A stretch of DNA of 64,000 nucleotides, from positions 868,001 to 932,000 of the forward strand of contig CAWAJW010000012.1 in assembly GCA_963782475.1 (NCBI GenBank), written 5' to 3'. Position 1 is the first letter of the stretch. The number at the start of each line of letters is the position of its first letter. A program made the position numbers and the translations under genes. The DNA is from CAVQBP01 sp963782475 (GTDB lineage: Bacteria; Bacteroidota; Ignavibacteria; Ignavibacteriales; Ignavibacteriaceae). The notes under the pieces were generated by a model. The model was not told where the DNA came from. It made no database searches and saw only the letters and a list, made by a program, of their open reading frames with translations. Positions 1 to 9,465 of this stretch are shown here, piece after piece.

Positions 1-2616
1 TCGGATGTTTATATGGATTCAACTTCTTCCTCTGCCGGATTGTACGATATTGCTGCGGGTGATTTTAACGGAAACGGAAAAGACGAGATAGTTCTTGTAT
101 ATAATTCCTCATCAAGCGGCTTGGGAATTTCAGCTAGGATTTATGATATAGCAAATAATAATGGAGCTTATTCTATTGTACCAAAGGTCAGCAAAAGTGA
201 TTTTTTTACTTCGAGTAACTTTTTTCATCCCTATTATGCTGTGAATGAAATTGATGTTGCCGCGGGGAATTTTAACAGCAAGACTATAGCAGACCAATTT
301 GTTGTTGACTTTGTACTTTATAAGACAGATTCTGAAACATATGATTATTTATTACCAGCTTCCGTTACTACCGGTCTGGATAAAATTAATGTAAATTATA
401 ATAATCTTCACGAAGTAAAGCAGACACTTAGTACTTCAATTATGCCTATAAATATTAAAACAGGAGATATAACACATAACGGTAATGATGAAATAGTTAC
501 TTATACAAATGGCGCGATTGGTATATATACTGTTGGTGATACATTGAATTTAAGCGGAGGAGATGTGAATAATGTTAATATTCCAGATCTTCCAGTTCAT
601 ACGGACCTGGTTCTGGCTGATTTGAATGCAAATCCGACTGATTCGGTTTGGACTCCTGAAATAGCCTGTATGTCCGCAATAGATTGGGAACCGGACAGCG
701 GACCCTGGTATTCCACTTTTACAATTAATGTTTTCGAACCTGTTGTAGATGCAAATGGGAATATTACTTCTGTAAATAAAAGAGCTTCAATGACCGTAGA
801 CTCAGTTGTAACAAACAATACGGTATATTACTGGGCTCTAACTGCAGGAGATTTCGATGGTAAAAGCATAAGACTTGGTAACCCTAATTATTATCATGTT
901 ACCAATATAGTTCAGCCATTGGTTATACTTAATGCACCTCCGACTCATTTCGATGTTTTTAATGATACCAGTTTTGATATAACCAACAGTTATAATGGTC
1001 AAACATCTAATTTCTATTCGGATTATTTTACAACTACGGAAACAGATTTTCAAATGCAGACTGAACTTCATACCGGTTGGTCAGTAGGCGGCAGCGCTAC
1101 CGGAACATTCGTAATACCCGAATTAGAAATACCTGTTACAGCAAAAATAGGTGCTGATTACGGACACAACTTTTCTAAAATGAATTCGAGTTCCCAAAGC
1201 TTTACAATTAAACAAAGTACAAGGGCCAGCAATGATGATTATATTTATGCTATGATTGTTGATTATGATGTTTGGGAATATCCAGTATATGCTAATAATT
1301 CACTGGAAGGTTATACTTTAGTAGCTTCTCCCAAATTGCAGCAGAATGCCTGGTTTCCCAGCAAAAGTCCTGAAGGAGATACTTATATTCCAAATCACGA
1401 AGTCGGGAATATATTATCATACAGTCAAATAACTTCTCCTTCAGATAATTCGAGCTTATCACAGGCGATAAGGTGGAGTACTTCGGATGCCGTAACATTG
1501 GATGTTAATTCCGGTGCAGGTTACGACTGGTCTTTACAAACACAGACAAGCAATCAAAGCACAACAACAAATGAAGTAAAGTTTGATGCAAGTGCTTCTC
1601 TAGGATTTGAAATCCCGTTTAAATTTATTCCTAATTTTGAAATCCATGGGAATTATTCACATGATTCTATTTCAACTGTAACAAATACCGTAACCTATAC
1701 ACAGGGACTTGATGTCCATCTTGGTCCGATAAACACCGGTATACCTGGCAGCGGATATTTTACGGTGACTCCATATACATATTGGGCAAAGAACGGTGCA
1801 CTGGTATTGGATTATGCGGTCAATCCGGGTGCAGCCAATGTAAACGAACCGGAAACATGGTGGCAGCAAAAGTATGCACATGAATCAGACCCGGCATTAA
1901 TTCTTCCATGGAGATTAGACAATGCCAAAGGATATAATTATTCTGCAGATAAACTCCAGGAAACAAAGGAAATGGTCTTTAATCCTGAAAATCCAAAACC
2001 AGGCGATACTGTTAATATTCAGGTGAGGATCCATAACTTTGCTTTAATTCCAACACCGAAACCAGTCGAAGCTAAATTTTATGTGGGTGATCCTACTAAT
2101 GGAGGAACATTAATACAAAATATGAAAGGTCAAACTACATTTACTACAAGTGATTTCATACCTGCACGTGGAAGCAGTATAATTAGTTTTGATTGGAAAA
2201 TACCGGAAAATACACCTGATAACCCAAGGATATATGTTGTACTCGATCCAAATAATTCATTTCCGGAAATTCATGCAAGCAATAATGTCGGATGGAAAGT
2301 ATTAAATGTTTATAGCGGTACTACCGCGGTTCAAAATGAAAATATTGCTCCGAGATCTTTTAATTTAGAGCAGAACTATCCTAATCCATTTAATCCGACA
2401 ACAACCATAGTATATACAATTCCTCATTCCAGATTCGTTTCATTAAAGGTATATGATATTTTGGGAAGAGAAGTAAAGACACTGGTAAATCAGGAGGAAT
2501 TACCAGGGACATATAAAGTTCAGTTTAACGGCAATGGAATCGCAAGCGGTGTATACTTCTATCGAATTGAAGCCGGAGAATTTATATCAACCAAGAAATT
2601 TGTATTGCTGAAATGA
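1..2616 (+). CDS. Secreted FG-GAP-like protein with T9SS sorting tail (5' truncated)
   Basis: The reading frame is open from base 1, so the gene starts outside the window; the first in-window ATG at 13 is probably internal. About 870 residues are visible. The N-terminal third has FG-GAP/VCBS-like blades (motifs such as AAGDFNGNGKDEIV, TGDITHNGNDEIV, TAGDFDGKS), which usually build a beta-propeller. The middle (about residues 340-620) is rich in Ser/Thr and alternates polar and hydrophobic residues, with no family I recognise. Around residues 655-760 there is a CARDB-like segment (PKPGDTVNIQVRIHN). The last ~85 residues are a type IX secretion sorting domain (NYPNPFNPTTTI, then a hydrophobic KKFVLLK end). 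It is probably secreted and surface-attached; the function is unknown. Confidence 0.85.
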   Translation, partial: SDVYMDSTSSSAGLYDIAAGDFNGNGKDEIVLVYNSSSSGLGISARIYDIANNNGAYSIVPKVSKSDFFTSSNFFHPYYAVNEIDVAAGNFNSKTIADQFVVDFVLYKTDSETYDYLLPASVTTGLDKINVNYNNLHEVKQTLSTSIMPINIKTGDITHNGNDEIVTYTNGAIGIYTVGDTLNLSGGDVNNVNIPDLPVHTDLVLADLNANPTDSVWTPEIACMSAIDWEPDSGPWYSTFTINVFEPVVDANGNITSVNKRASMTVDSVVTNNTVYYWALTAGDFDGKSIRLGNPNYYHVTNIVQPLVILNAPPTHFDVFNDTSFDITNSYNGQTSNFYSDYFTTTETDFQMQTELHTGWSVGGSATGTFVIPELEIPVTAKIGADYGHNFSKMNSSSQSFTIKQSTRASNDDYIYAMIVDYDVWEYPVYANNSLEGYTLVASPKLQQNAWFPSKSPEGDTYIPNHEVGNILSYSQITSPSDNSSLSQAIRWSTSDAVTLDVNSGAGYDWSLQTQTSNQSTTTNEVKFDASASLGFEIPFKFIPNFEIHGNYSHDSISTVTNTVTYTQGLDVHLGPINTGIPGSGYFTVTPYTYWAKNGALVLDYAVNPGAANVNEPETWWQQKYAHESDPALILPWRLDNAKGYNYSADKLQETKEMVFNPENPKPGDTVNIQVRIHNFALIPTPKPVEAKFYVGDPTNGGTLIQNMKGQTTFTTSDFIPARGSSIISFDWKIPENTPDNPRIYVVLDPNNSFPEIHASNNVGWKVLNVYSGTTAVQNENIAPRSFNLEQNYPNPFNPTTTIVYTIPHSRFVSLKVYDILGREVKTLVNQEELPGTYKVQFNGNGIASGVYFYRIEAGEFISTKKFVLLK

Positions 2617-2651
2617 TATAATTTGTAAATTAAAGTAATAATCCTTATTTC

Positions 2652-2680
2652 AACCCCAACATTTTATGATTGGGGTTTTT
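2652..2680 (+). terminator. Rho-independent terminator after the first T9SS gene
   Basis: A perfect 8-bp stem AACCCCAA/TTGGGGTT flanks a 10-base loop and runs straight into a T tract. It sits 36 bases after the stop of the first gene, so it should end that transcript and separate it from the next gene. Confidence 0.8.
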
Positions 2681-2807
2681 AATTGAATTTCATTCAATAT
2701 TATTTAAATTGACATATCTTATTGAAAACAAAGTAATTAGTTTTTGGCTTAATAGTTGCTATTGTTTATAAGGTTATTATTTTATTCTCTATTTTTTCGG
2801 GGAAAAT

Positions 2808-4715
2808 ATGAAAATAACGTCTAAAAAATGGGATTATTTATTCTTAATATTGTTTTTAATATTAATATCACAACTGCGTATTTATTCGCAAACGCAGGTG
2901 TTTTTTGATGATTTCAGCTCAGGGACATCAAAATGGATTTTAACAGGCAATTGGGGATTATCAGCCACAAACTATCATTCATCAGCTAATTCAATAACCG
3001 AAAGCCCTGCCGGAGATTATACAAACATGCAGAATACGTCTGCGACATCCATCGACTTAAATTTAACCAGTTATCTTGGTGCTGAGTTAAGTTTCTGGGG
3101 AAAATATGATCTTGAAAACAGTTTTGATTACATGTATTTAGAAATTTCAAAGAATGGAGGTTCAAGTTATATTGAACTAACAAAATTTACCGGATCATCA
3201 CCAAACTGGACAAAATATACTTATAATATCGGTGGTTTTGTTGGCAGTTCAAATGTAAAAATTAGATTTAGATTTTATAGTGATCAAAATATTGTTGCAG
3301 ACGGAATGTATATTGATGATATTCAAATTCTGGGTACCAATATAGATAATTCTGCTCCCTTAATTATACACCAACCTCCCGCTTACTATGAAGGTACGCA
3401 GGATAATTATGATTGCATTGCAAATATAACAGATATTTCCGGGGTAAATTCAGCAATTCTTTATTATTTTGTTGATGGAGCTGGTCCATATTCAGAGACA
3501 GGATTTAATTCCAACGGAGATCAGTTTTCTTTTACAATTCCTTCACAAACTCCTGGATCCTTGATTACTTATAAAATTATTGCTGCCGATAATGCAAATC
3601 CTTCAAATCAAACTGATATATTCGATGCTACAAATAATGAGTATATTTCTGGAAATTATATTTCGTATGATGATGGTCAGGTTGATAACATAGCTACAAT
3701 AACCGGCACTTCAGCTGCTGCAGTAAAAATCACAATACCTTCCGGTCAATACGGTCGATTAGTAAGTGCTCTAGTTAGAAATTACACAGATTCAGAGCAT
3801 TCAAATTCCAATATGCTTTTTCATGTTTGGGACAATAATAATGGAACTCCCGGGAATGACATGATTTCACCTTTTTATGTTACGCCGGAAGCAACGCTAA
3901 ATAGTCCTTTTCCTTTTACAAGAATTGATTTAAGAAATTATTCCAACCAATTATCTGATTTAACCGGTGATATTTTTGTCGGGTTTACAGTTCCTTCAAA
4001 TTCAGTTAATGTAGTTATTAGTAGTAATTCACACAGCAGATCTTATACTTATAATGGAACAAACTGGGCTTCCGACTCGAAAGATTTTGAGTTTAGAGCA
4101 ATATTAAACCTGAGTACTTCACCGCTTCCTGTTGAACTTACCTCATTTAAAACATCTGTTGTAAATAATTATGTAGAACTTAAATGGGAAACAGCAACAG
4201 AAGTTAATAACTACGGATTTGAAATCGAGAGGCTAATGACAAATGAGAATAATCAATCGTCATCGGTCAATAGTAATTGGACTAAAGTTGGGTTTGTTAA
4301 TGGTAATGGAAATTCTAATTCTCCAAAATTTTATTCATTCGTCGATAAAACTTTAAGTACCGTTGGAAGATATTTATATAAAATTAAACAAATTGATAAT
4401 GATGGAAGATTTGAATATTCAAAAATAAAGGAAGTTAATTTTAATTCACCCTTAATGAATAGTCTAAATCAAAATTATCCAAATCCTTTTAATCCTTCCA
4501 CAACAATAGAATATACTATTTCCAAATCCAGTTTTGTATCTTTAGAAGTATACGATATTTTAGGAGAAGTCGTAGAAACTCTAGTAAATCAACAAGAATT
4601 ACCCGGAATATATAAAGTTCAATTTAATGGAAGCGGGTTTGCAAATGGCGTCTACTTTTATAGAATTCAAGCTGATGAATTTGTTTCAATAAAGAAGCTT
4701 CTGCTATTAAAATAG
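2808..4715 (+). CDS. Secreted multidomain protein with T9SS sorting tail
   Basis: A 635-residue protein with a signal peptide (about residues 1-28, hydrophobic LFLILFLILIS). Residues 32-180 resemble a MAM/jelly-roll beta-sandwich of the kind attached to secreted peptidases and adhesins (FDDFSSGTSKW at the start, MYIDDIQI at the end). An Ig-like stretch follows (about 185-275), then a beta-rich region. A typical pre-sorting segment (PVELTSFK, VELKWETATEVNNYGFEIER) leads into the C-terminal T9SS domain (NQNYPNPFNPSTTIEYTI, ending KKLLLLK). The tail is clearly homologous to that of the preceding gene. No catalytic motif is visible, so the role (adhesin, binding protein) is open. It has its own promoter region after a terminator. 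Confidence 0.85.
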   Translation: MKITSKKWDYLFLILFLILISQLRIYSQTQVFFDDFSSGTSKWILTGNWGLSATNYHSSANSITESPAGDYTNMQNTSATSIDLNLTSYLGAELSFWGKYDLENSFDYMYLEISKNGGSSYIELTKFTGSSPNWTKYTYNIGGFVGSSNVKIRFRFYSDQNIVADGMYIDDIQILGTNIDNSAPLIIHQPPAYYEGTQDNYDCIANITDISGVNSAILYYFVDGAGPYSETGFNSNGDQFSFTIPSQTPGSLITYKIIAADNANPSNQTDIFDATNNEYISGNYISYDDGQVDNIATITGTSAAAVKITIPSGQYGRLVSALVRNYTDSEHSNSNMLFHVWDNNNGTPGNDMISPFYVTPEATLNSPFPFTRIDLRNYSNQLSDLTGDIFVGFTVPSNSVNVVISSNSHSRSYTYNGTNWASDSKDFEFRAILNLSTSPLPVELTSFKTSVVNNYVELKWETATEVNNYGFEIERLMTNENNQSSSVNSNWTKVGFVNGNGNSNSPKFYSFVDKTLSTVGRYLYKIKQIDNDGRFEYSKIKEVNFNSPLMNSLNQNYPNPFNPSTTIEYTISKSSFVSLEVYDILGEVVETLVNQQELPGIYKVQFNGSGFANGVYFYRIQADEFVSIKKLLLLK

Positions 4716-5032
4716 TATGAAATTTGAACAGTAATACTCCCGGTATTAATCTAAAGCTGTGAATAATTAAATGTAACAATCCAGTTAACTCTTCTATAAC
4801 TTTTAATTCTCAAAATTTTTAAAAGCAATACAATATTGCATGGGATAATTATTTCCTATAAAACTCAAATTTGGTTAATAAATTTATAAATAGTTCGATA
4901 ATATGATTGGGAAAGTAGTCCGCTCAAGGGGTAATCCAGTAAGATTGACACCAGGAGGGATTATTTCAATATTTTGGCAATAGTCATCCCTGGAAAAGAT
5001 TTTTAAATAGATCAGCTTTGAAAAGGTCACGT
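4716..5032. other. Intergenic region ahead of the TolC-like gene
   Basis: About 317 bases without a convincing gene. It is AT-rich and should hold the promoter for the downstream efflux/sensor set. I see no tRNA, no strong hairpin with a T tract and no long repeat. Short reading frames here have no ribosome site or recognisable product. Confidence 0.5.
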
Positions 5033-6439
5033 ATGCAGAATATGTTATTGATTTTAATTTTTTTAATCCTGCCGTTATCAAAAATTGTTTCAGGTGAAAT
5101 AGTTAACGATTCTGTAGATATGAAACCTTTAAGAACATACTCACTTAAAGAATGTATTGAAATAGCCTTAGAAAATAATAATGCAATTCAAGCGTCGAAG
5201 GAAGATATAAATATAGCTAAGGCTCAAATGAAACAGGCGGAATCCGGTTATTGGCCGCAGTTATCTTTGAAAACAGCTTATACATTAATGGATCAAGATC
5301 CAAATTTTATTTTGCCTGCATCAAAAATGAGCTTACCCCTGACTCTTCCCGGTCTTAACTTTAATCTTGATAATATCCCTGTGCCTGAGCAGAATGTAAA
5401 ATTAATGGATAAACAAAACGTTTACGGGGAATTGTCTTTGACTTATCCCTTATACACCGGGGGTAAAGTACAATCTTTAAATAGACAGGCAGAATTTGGT
5501 TATCAGATCGCAAAACAAAAAATGAGAAATACGGATCTGGAAATAAAGTATGATGTCAAGCGTTATTATTATGCTGTAGTTTTAACTGAAAATTTATATA
5601 ATATCGGAAAAGAAGCCTTAGAAAAACTAAATGCCACTCAAAATCTGACCGAAAGCTTATATAAAAACGGTTCCGGAAGAGTTACAAAAATTGATTATCT
5701 GCGTAATAAAGTAATTGTTGAGCAAGCCAGCTCTTTACTTTACGAAATAAAAGGGAATTTAGAAAAAGCAAAAGAGGCATTACGTTTTGCTCTTGGCTCG
5801 GATGTGCCCCCGGATTTTGAAATCAGCTCAAAAGAAATCCCTTATAATAATTATTATTTTAATGCTGACAGCATTACGGCAGAGGCTTATCGCAACAACC
5901 CCGATTGGTTAAAAATAAATTCGGCAGTTGAGGTATATAAATCAAAAGTTGATGAAGCCGGCAGCGGATATCTGCCTTCATTAGCACTGTTCGGAAGTTT
6001 AACTCAAAATTTAAATTCATATAATTACGGAATTGTTAGTAAAGATAATAAAACAATATGGACAGTAGGCTTAGGATTAGAGATGTCAATCTTTTCAGGA
6101 TTCAGAACGAATGGTGAAGTAGATGAAGCGGAAGCCGGATTGAAAAAAATTAAGGATCAAAAACAATTATTGCAAAAAGCTGTTCTGCTTCAGGTTAGAA
6201 ATGCATGCAATGATGTTGAAACGGCCGCTGAGCAGGTAGAAAGAAATCTTGCTGCAAAGAATGCAGCCGAAGAAAATACTTCTTTAAATGAAAAAGCCTT
6301 TCATCAGGATATGGTTGAGACCAAGGATTTTATTGAAGCCCAGATAATGGAATCACTGATTAAGATTCAATATCAAAAAGCATTATATAATCATTATGAT
6401 GCTTTGGAAAGACTTGAACTTATCATTGGCAAAGAATAA
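5033..6439 (+). CDS. TolC-family outer-membrane efflux protein
   Basis: About 468 residues. The frame could start at a TTG at 5018, but the ATG at 5033 has AAAGG about seven bases upstream and gives a compact signal peptide (MQNMLLILIFLILP...). The mature part begins with the TolC/OEP hallmark YSLKECIEIALENNNAI. It has two homologous halves with long helices (QASKEDINIAKAQMKQAE; AEQVERNLAAKNAAEENTSLNEKAF), TYPLYTGGKV in the first half and SIFSGFRTNGEVDEAEA in the second. This is the outer-membrane channel part of a tripartite exporter. No membrane-fusion or inner-membrane pump gene is adjacent; instead it leads into a binding protein and sensor kinases. It may serve a pump encoded elsewhere. 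Confidence 0.9.
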   Translation: MQNMLLILIFLILPLSKIVSGEIVNDSVDMKPLRTYSLKECIEIALENNNAIQASKEDINIAKAQMKQAESGYWPQLSLKTAYTLMDQDPNFILPASKMSLPLTLPGLNFNLDNIPVPEQNVKLMDKQNVYGELSLTYPLYTGGKVQSLNRQAEFGYQIAKQKMRNTDLEIKYDVKRYYYAVVLTENLYNIGKEALEKLNATQNLTESLYKNGSGRVTKIDYLRNKVIVEQASSLLYEIKGNLEKAKEALRFALGSDVPPDFEISSKEIPYNNYYFNADSITAEAYRNNPDWLKINSAVEVYKSKVDEAGSGYLPSLALFGSLTQNLNSYNYGIVSKDNKTIWTVGLGLEMSIFSGFRTNGEVDEAEAGLKKIKDQKQLLQKAVLLQVRNACNDVETAAEQVERNLAAKNAAEENTSLNEKAFHQDMVETKDFIEAQIMESLIKIQYQKALYNHYDALERLELIIGKE

Positions 6440-6475
6440 ATAAAAAGAAATAAAATAGTTGCTAAAATAATAGTT

Positions 6476-7420
6476 ATGGAAAAGAAAGAGTTGAACAGAA
6501 AAAAGAAAATTCCGGTTATTATAATTTTATTGATTGTCATTTCGGCAAGTTTGATTTATGCATTTACCCCTGGTCAAAAAGATAAACCTAATACTGAAAA
6601 TTTGCCGGTTTATGATGTAATTTTTTTGAAAAATTTATTCTCCGAAGTCGATTTGAATGATGCATCTACTGCAATGAACATGTGGGTAAGTGAATTAGAA
6701 AAAAGTCTCAACCCGGAGTTTAAATTAAAACCCGTTTATATAGATCAAATAAAAGATATTGAACTTTCATCATTAAAGAACACTGCATTAATCTGCTTAA
6801 ACTCAGTTGATTTTTTAAACTATAAAACAAAATTAGACCTTGATGGAGCATTCGTTCCTTTAATTAATGGTCAATTATTTAGTGAATTTGTTCTGTTAAC
6901 CGGAGAAGATATAGATAATATTTCAGCGCTTAAAGAAGCGAAGATCGGAATGGAATTAAGATATGATCATTTTATTCCTTATATGTGGTTAGATGTATTG
7001 TTAAATGAGAATAACTTACCCCGTACCGAAAAATTTTTTACTTCAATTAAAGAATCGGATAAAGAATCCAGGCTGATTTTGTCTGTCTTTTTTGGTCAGC
7101 TTGATGCTTGTATTGTAAACAAAAATGCTTACGACCTTATGATTGAGCTTAATCCGCAAATTGAGAAAAAATTAAAAATAATTGACAAATCCCCAGGTTT
7201 TTTATCAACCGTAACATGCTTTTCCAAGAGCTTTAAAAATATTGATCATAGACAAAAAATTGCCCGCGCTGCTGAAAAGCTAAATTCTTATGCTGGTGGA
7301 AAACAAATTTTAACATTAATGAAAACCGATCAAATTATTTCATTTAAAAAAGAGTACCTGGATAATTTGAAAAAACTTTTAAAAGAATACAATAAAATTA
7401 CTTCGGAAGCTAAAAAGTAA
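6476..7420 (+). CDS. PhnD-like periplasmic binding protein
   Basis: A 314-residue protein with one N-terminal hydrophobic segment (about residues 11-30), probably an uncleaved anchor or signal. The rest resembles the phosphate/phosphonate (PhnD-type) solute-binding fold: a central stretch giving a loading motif (SALKEAKIGMELRYDHFIPY), a variable lobe, then a second motif about a gene product not being re-used (FFGQLDACIVNKNAYDLM) and a C-terminal helix. There is no ABC permease or ATPase next to it. The following kinase starts one base after its stop codon, so the two are almost certainly cotranslated. I infer a sensory role, with the bound ligand signalled through the kinase rather than imported. 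The ligand is unknown. Confidence 0.7.
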   Translation: MEKKELNRKKKIPVIIILLIVISASLIYAFTPGQKDKPNTENLPVYDVIFLKNLFSEVDLNDASTAMNMWVSELEKSLNPEFKLKPVYIDQIKDIELSSLKNTALICLNSVDFLNYKTKLDLDGAFVPLINGQLFSEFVLLTGEDIDNISALKEAKIGMELRYDHFIPYMWLDVLLNENNLPRTEKFFTSIKESDKESRLILSVFFGQLDACIVNKNAYDLMIELNPQIEKKLKIIDKSPGFLSTVTCFSKSFKNIDHRQKIARAAEKLNSYAGGKQILTLMKTDQIISFKKEYLDNLKKLLKEYNKITSEAKK

Positions 7421-7421
7421 G

Positions 7422-9465
7422 ATGCTTCTTTTTGTAAAATTAAAAAATAAATCGAGTGAATTAATTAACAATACCCTTCATAAGGGGATTTTGGTAAGAA
7501 CCGCTCTATTGTCCTGGGCTTTAATTATAATAACTCTTTTCATATTCATCTTGGGGATAATACCGACTCAAAAGGAAGTTTTAGAAGAAAGGATGAAAAC
7601 CGAGGCTAAAGATATAGCAAGTTCTATAGGGCAGGTTACTGCTTCAGCAATTATAAATAAGGATTATGGCTTCACGGTGGATTACTGTTTGAAGATGGTA
7701 AAACAAAGTAATTCTATTCTTTACGTTGTTATCACAAGAAAAGACGGCTTTTCCTTAGTACAAACAAAAAACGGATGGAGACAGGAGACAATCAAAAATG
7801 ACGTCTATCTTCCTAATACTGATGGAATGGCATCTCAATTCATATATAGTCACCTGGTAAACCAGGATGTCTTTCATTATTCATATCCTTTTAATTATTC
7901 CGGGATTGATTGGGGTAGAATAAACATCGGACTATCTGTAAAAAGTTTCAATCAAAATATGAATAATTTATACTACAGAATAATATGGCTTTCAATACTT
8001 TCGATACTCGTTGGTTTTTTTATTTCAATTTATTTTGCTAAAAAGCTTACAAGCCCTATCAGGCAATTAGATAATGTAGTTCAGGAAATATCCAACGGTG
8101 AACTGAATGTGCGGGTTAAAATTAAAAGTGAAGATGAAATAGGACGATTAGCATTCTCTTTTAATAAAATGGCTGACTCATTAAAAAGTTCACAGGATAA
8201 CCTTGGAAAGAAAAGTAGAAGAACGGACTGCCGAATTAGCAAAAATAAATGAGATTCTGCAGGTTGAGATTAAAGAGAGAATGCTGGCGGAGAATGCACT
8301 TACACAATATAACATCCGTTTGGAGGCCCTCGATAAGATTTACAGAGGAATAATATCTGCAAAGTCGGTTGAAGATATAATTAAGGAAACTTTAAATCAC
8401 CTAAAAACATTATTTGTCTCTAATTATAAATCTTCGATTGCACTATTTGAGAGAAGCAGTAATACTGCAATAATATTCAGCCGGAAATTTATTGACAATA
8501 AACAGGGGCCGATATCAAAAATTGAAATCCCTTTAATGGAAAATTTCGATCTTATTCTGGAAAAAGAAATTCATTTAATTAAACCGAACAAAGAAAAAAT
8601 ATCGAACGGGTTTTTTAATGAAGTTTATTTCGGCGATGGGATTCAATCCGGTTTATCGGTTCCGCTTTTAATGGATGAACAATTAATCGGAACGATAACA
8701 ATTCTTTGCTTAGAAACACATTCTTTCAACGAAGAACATAAAGAGATATTATCAGTAGTTGCCAACCAGCTTGCAATAGCAATTTACCATGCCCTTCTTC
8801 AAGTGCAGATAAAAGAACATGCAAAAAACCTGCAGTGCTCTTTATCCGAGAAAGAAGTTCTGCTGAAAGAAATACATCATAGGGTAAAAAACAATCTGCA
8901 GGTTATATCAAGTCTTCTTTATCTCAATTCTAAAAAAACAAAGGATAAGGAAACCCTGGATATGTTTAAAGACAGTCAGAACAGGGTTAAGTCTATTGCA
9001 CTTGTTCATGAAAGATTATATCAATCGAAGAATTTGGGAAGCATAAATTTCGAAGAGTATGTAAGGAAATTAATCATAGATCTTTCACGCTCTTACGGGG
9101 TCGACCAGGATATTATTAAAATAAATATAGATATAAACAATATTTTTATTAGTATAGATAACGCTGTGCCATGCGGATTAATTATAAATGAGCTTGTATC
9201 GAATGCCTTAAAATATGCATTCCCGGAAAATATGGGTAAAGAAAACAACATTAATATTAGTTTTGATAAATGCGGCGGTAGGGAACTATTACTTATTGTG
9301 AGCGATAATGGAATTGGAATTAATGTTGAGCTAAACGAAAGGAAAAAACATTCGCTTGGTCTTCAGCTTGTTGAAACATTAGTTGAGCAGCTGGATGGAA
9401 CGTTAGAGATGGATTTAGGTTCAGGAACTGCTTTTAAAATAAAATTTAAGGAAGCAAGTGCTTAG
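7422..9465 (+). CDS. HAMP-GAF-HisKA_2 sensor histidine kinase, apparent frameshift
   Basis: Two overlapping frames make one kinase of about 680 residues. The first (7422-8252) has a membrane helix near residues 24-46, a periplasmic domain, a second helix near 188-208 and a HAMP domain. The second (8203-9465) starts with the classic LERKVEERTAEL coiled-coil linker. It continues with a GAF domain, a HisKA_2 dimerisation box (LLKEIHHRVKNNLQVISSLL, phospho-acceptor His) and an ATPase domain (NELVSNALKYAF, DNGIGI). Removing one base near 8208-8212 joins them in the usual order. The break falls in the linker, so it could be a sequence error or a real split. It probably pairs with the PhnD-like protein upstream. 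The HisKA_2 type often passes phosphate to separate regulators such as those that follow. Confidence 0.8.
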
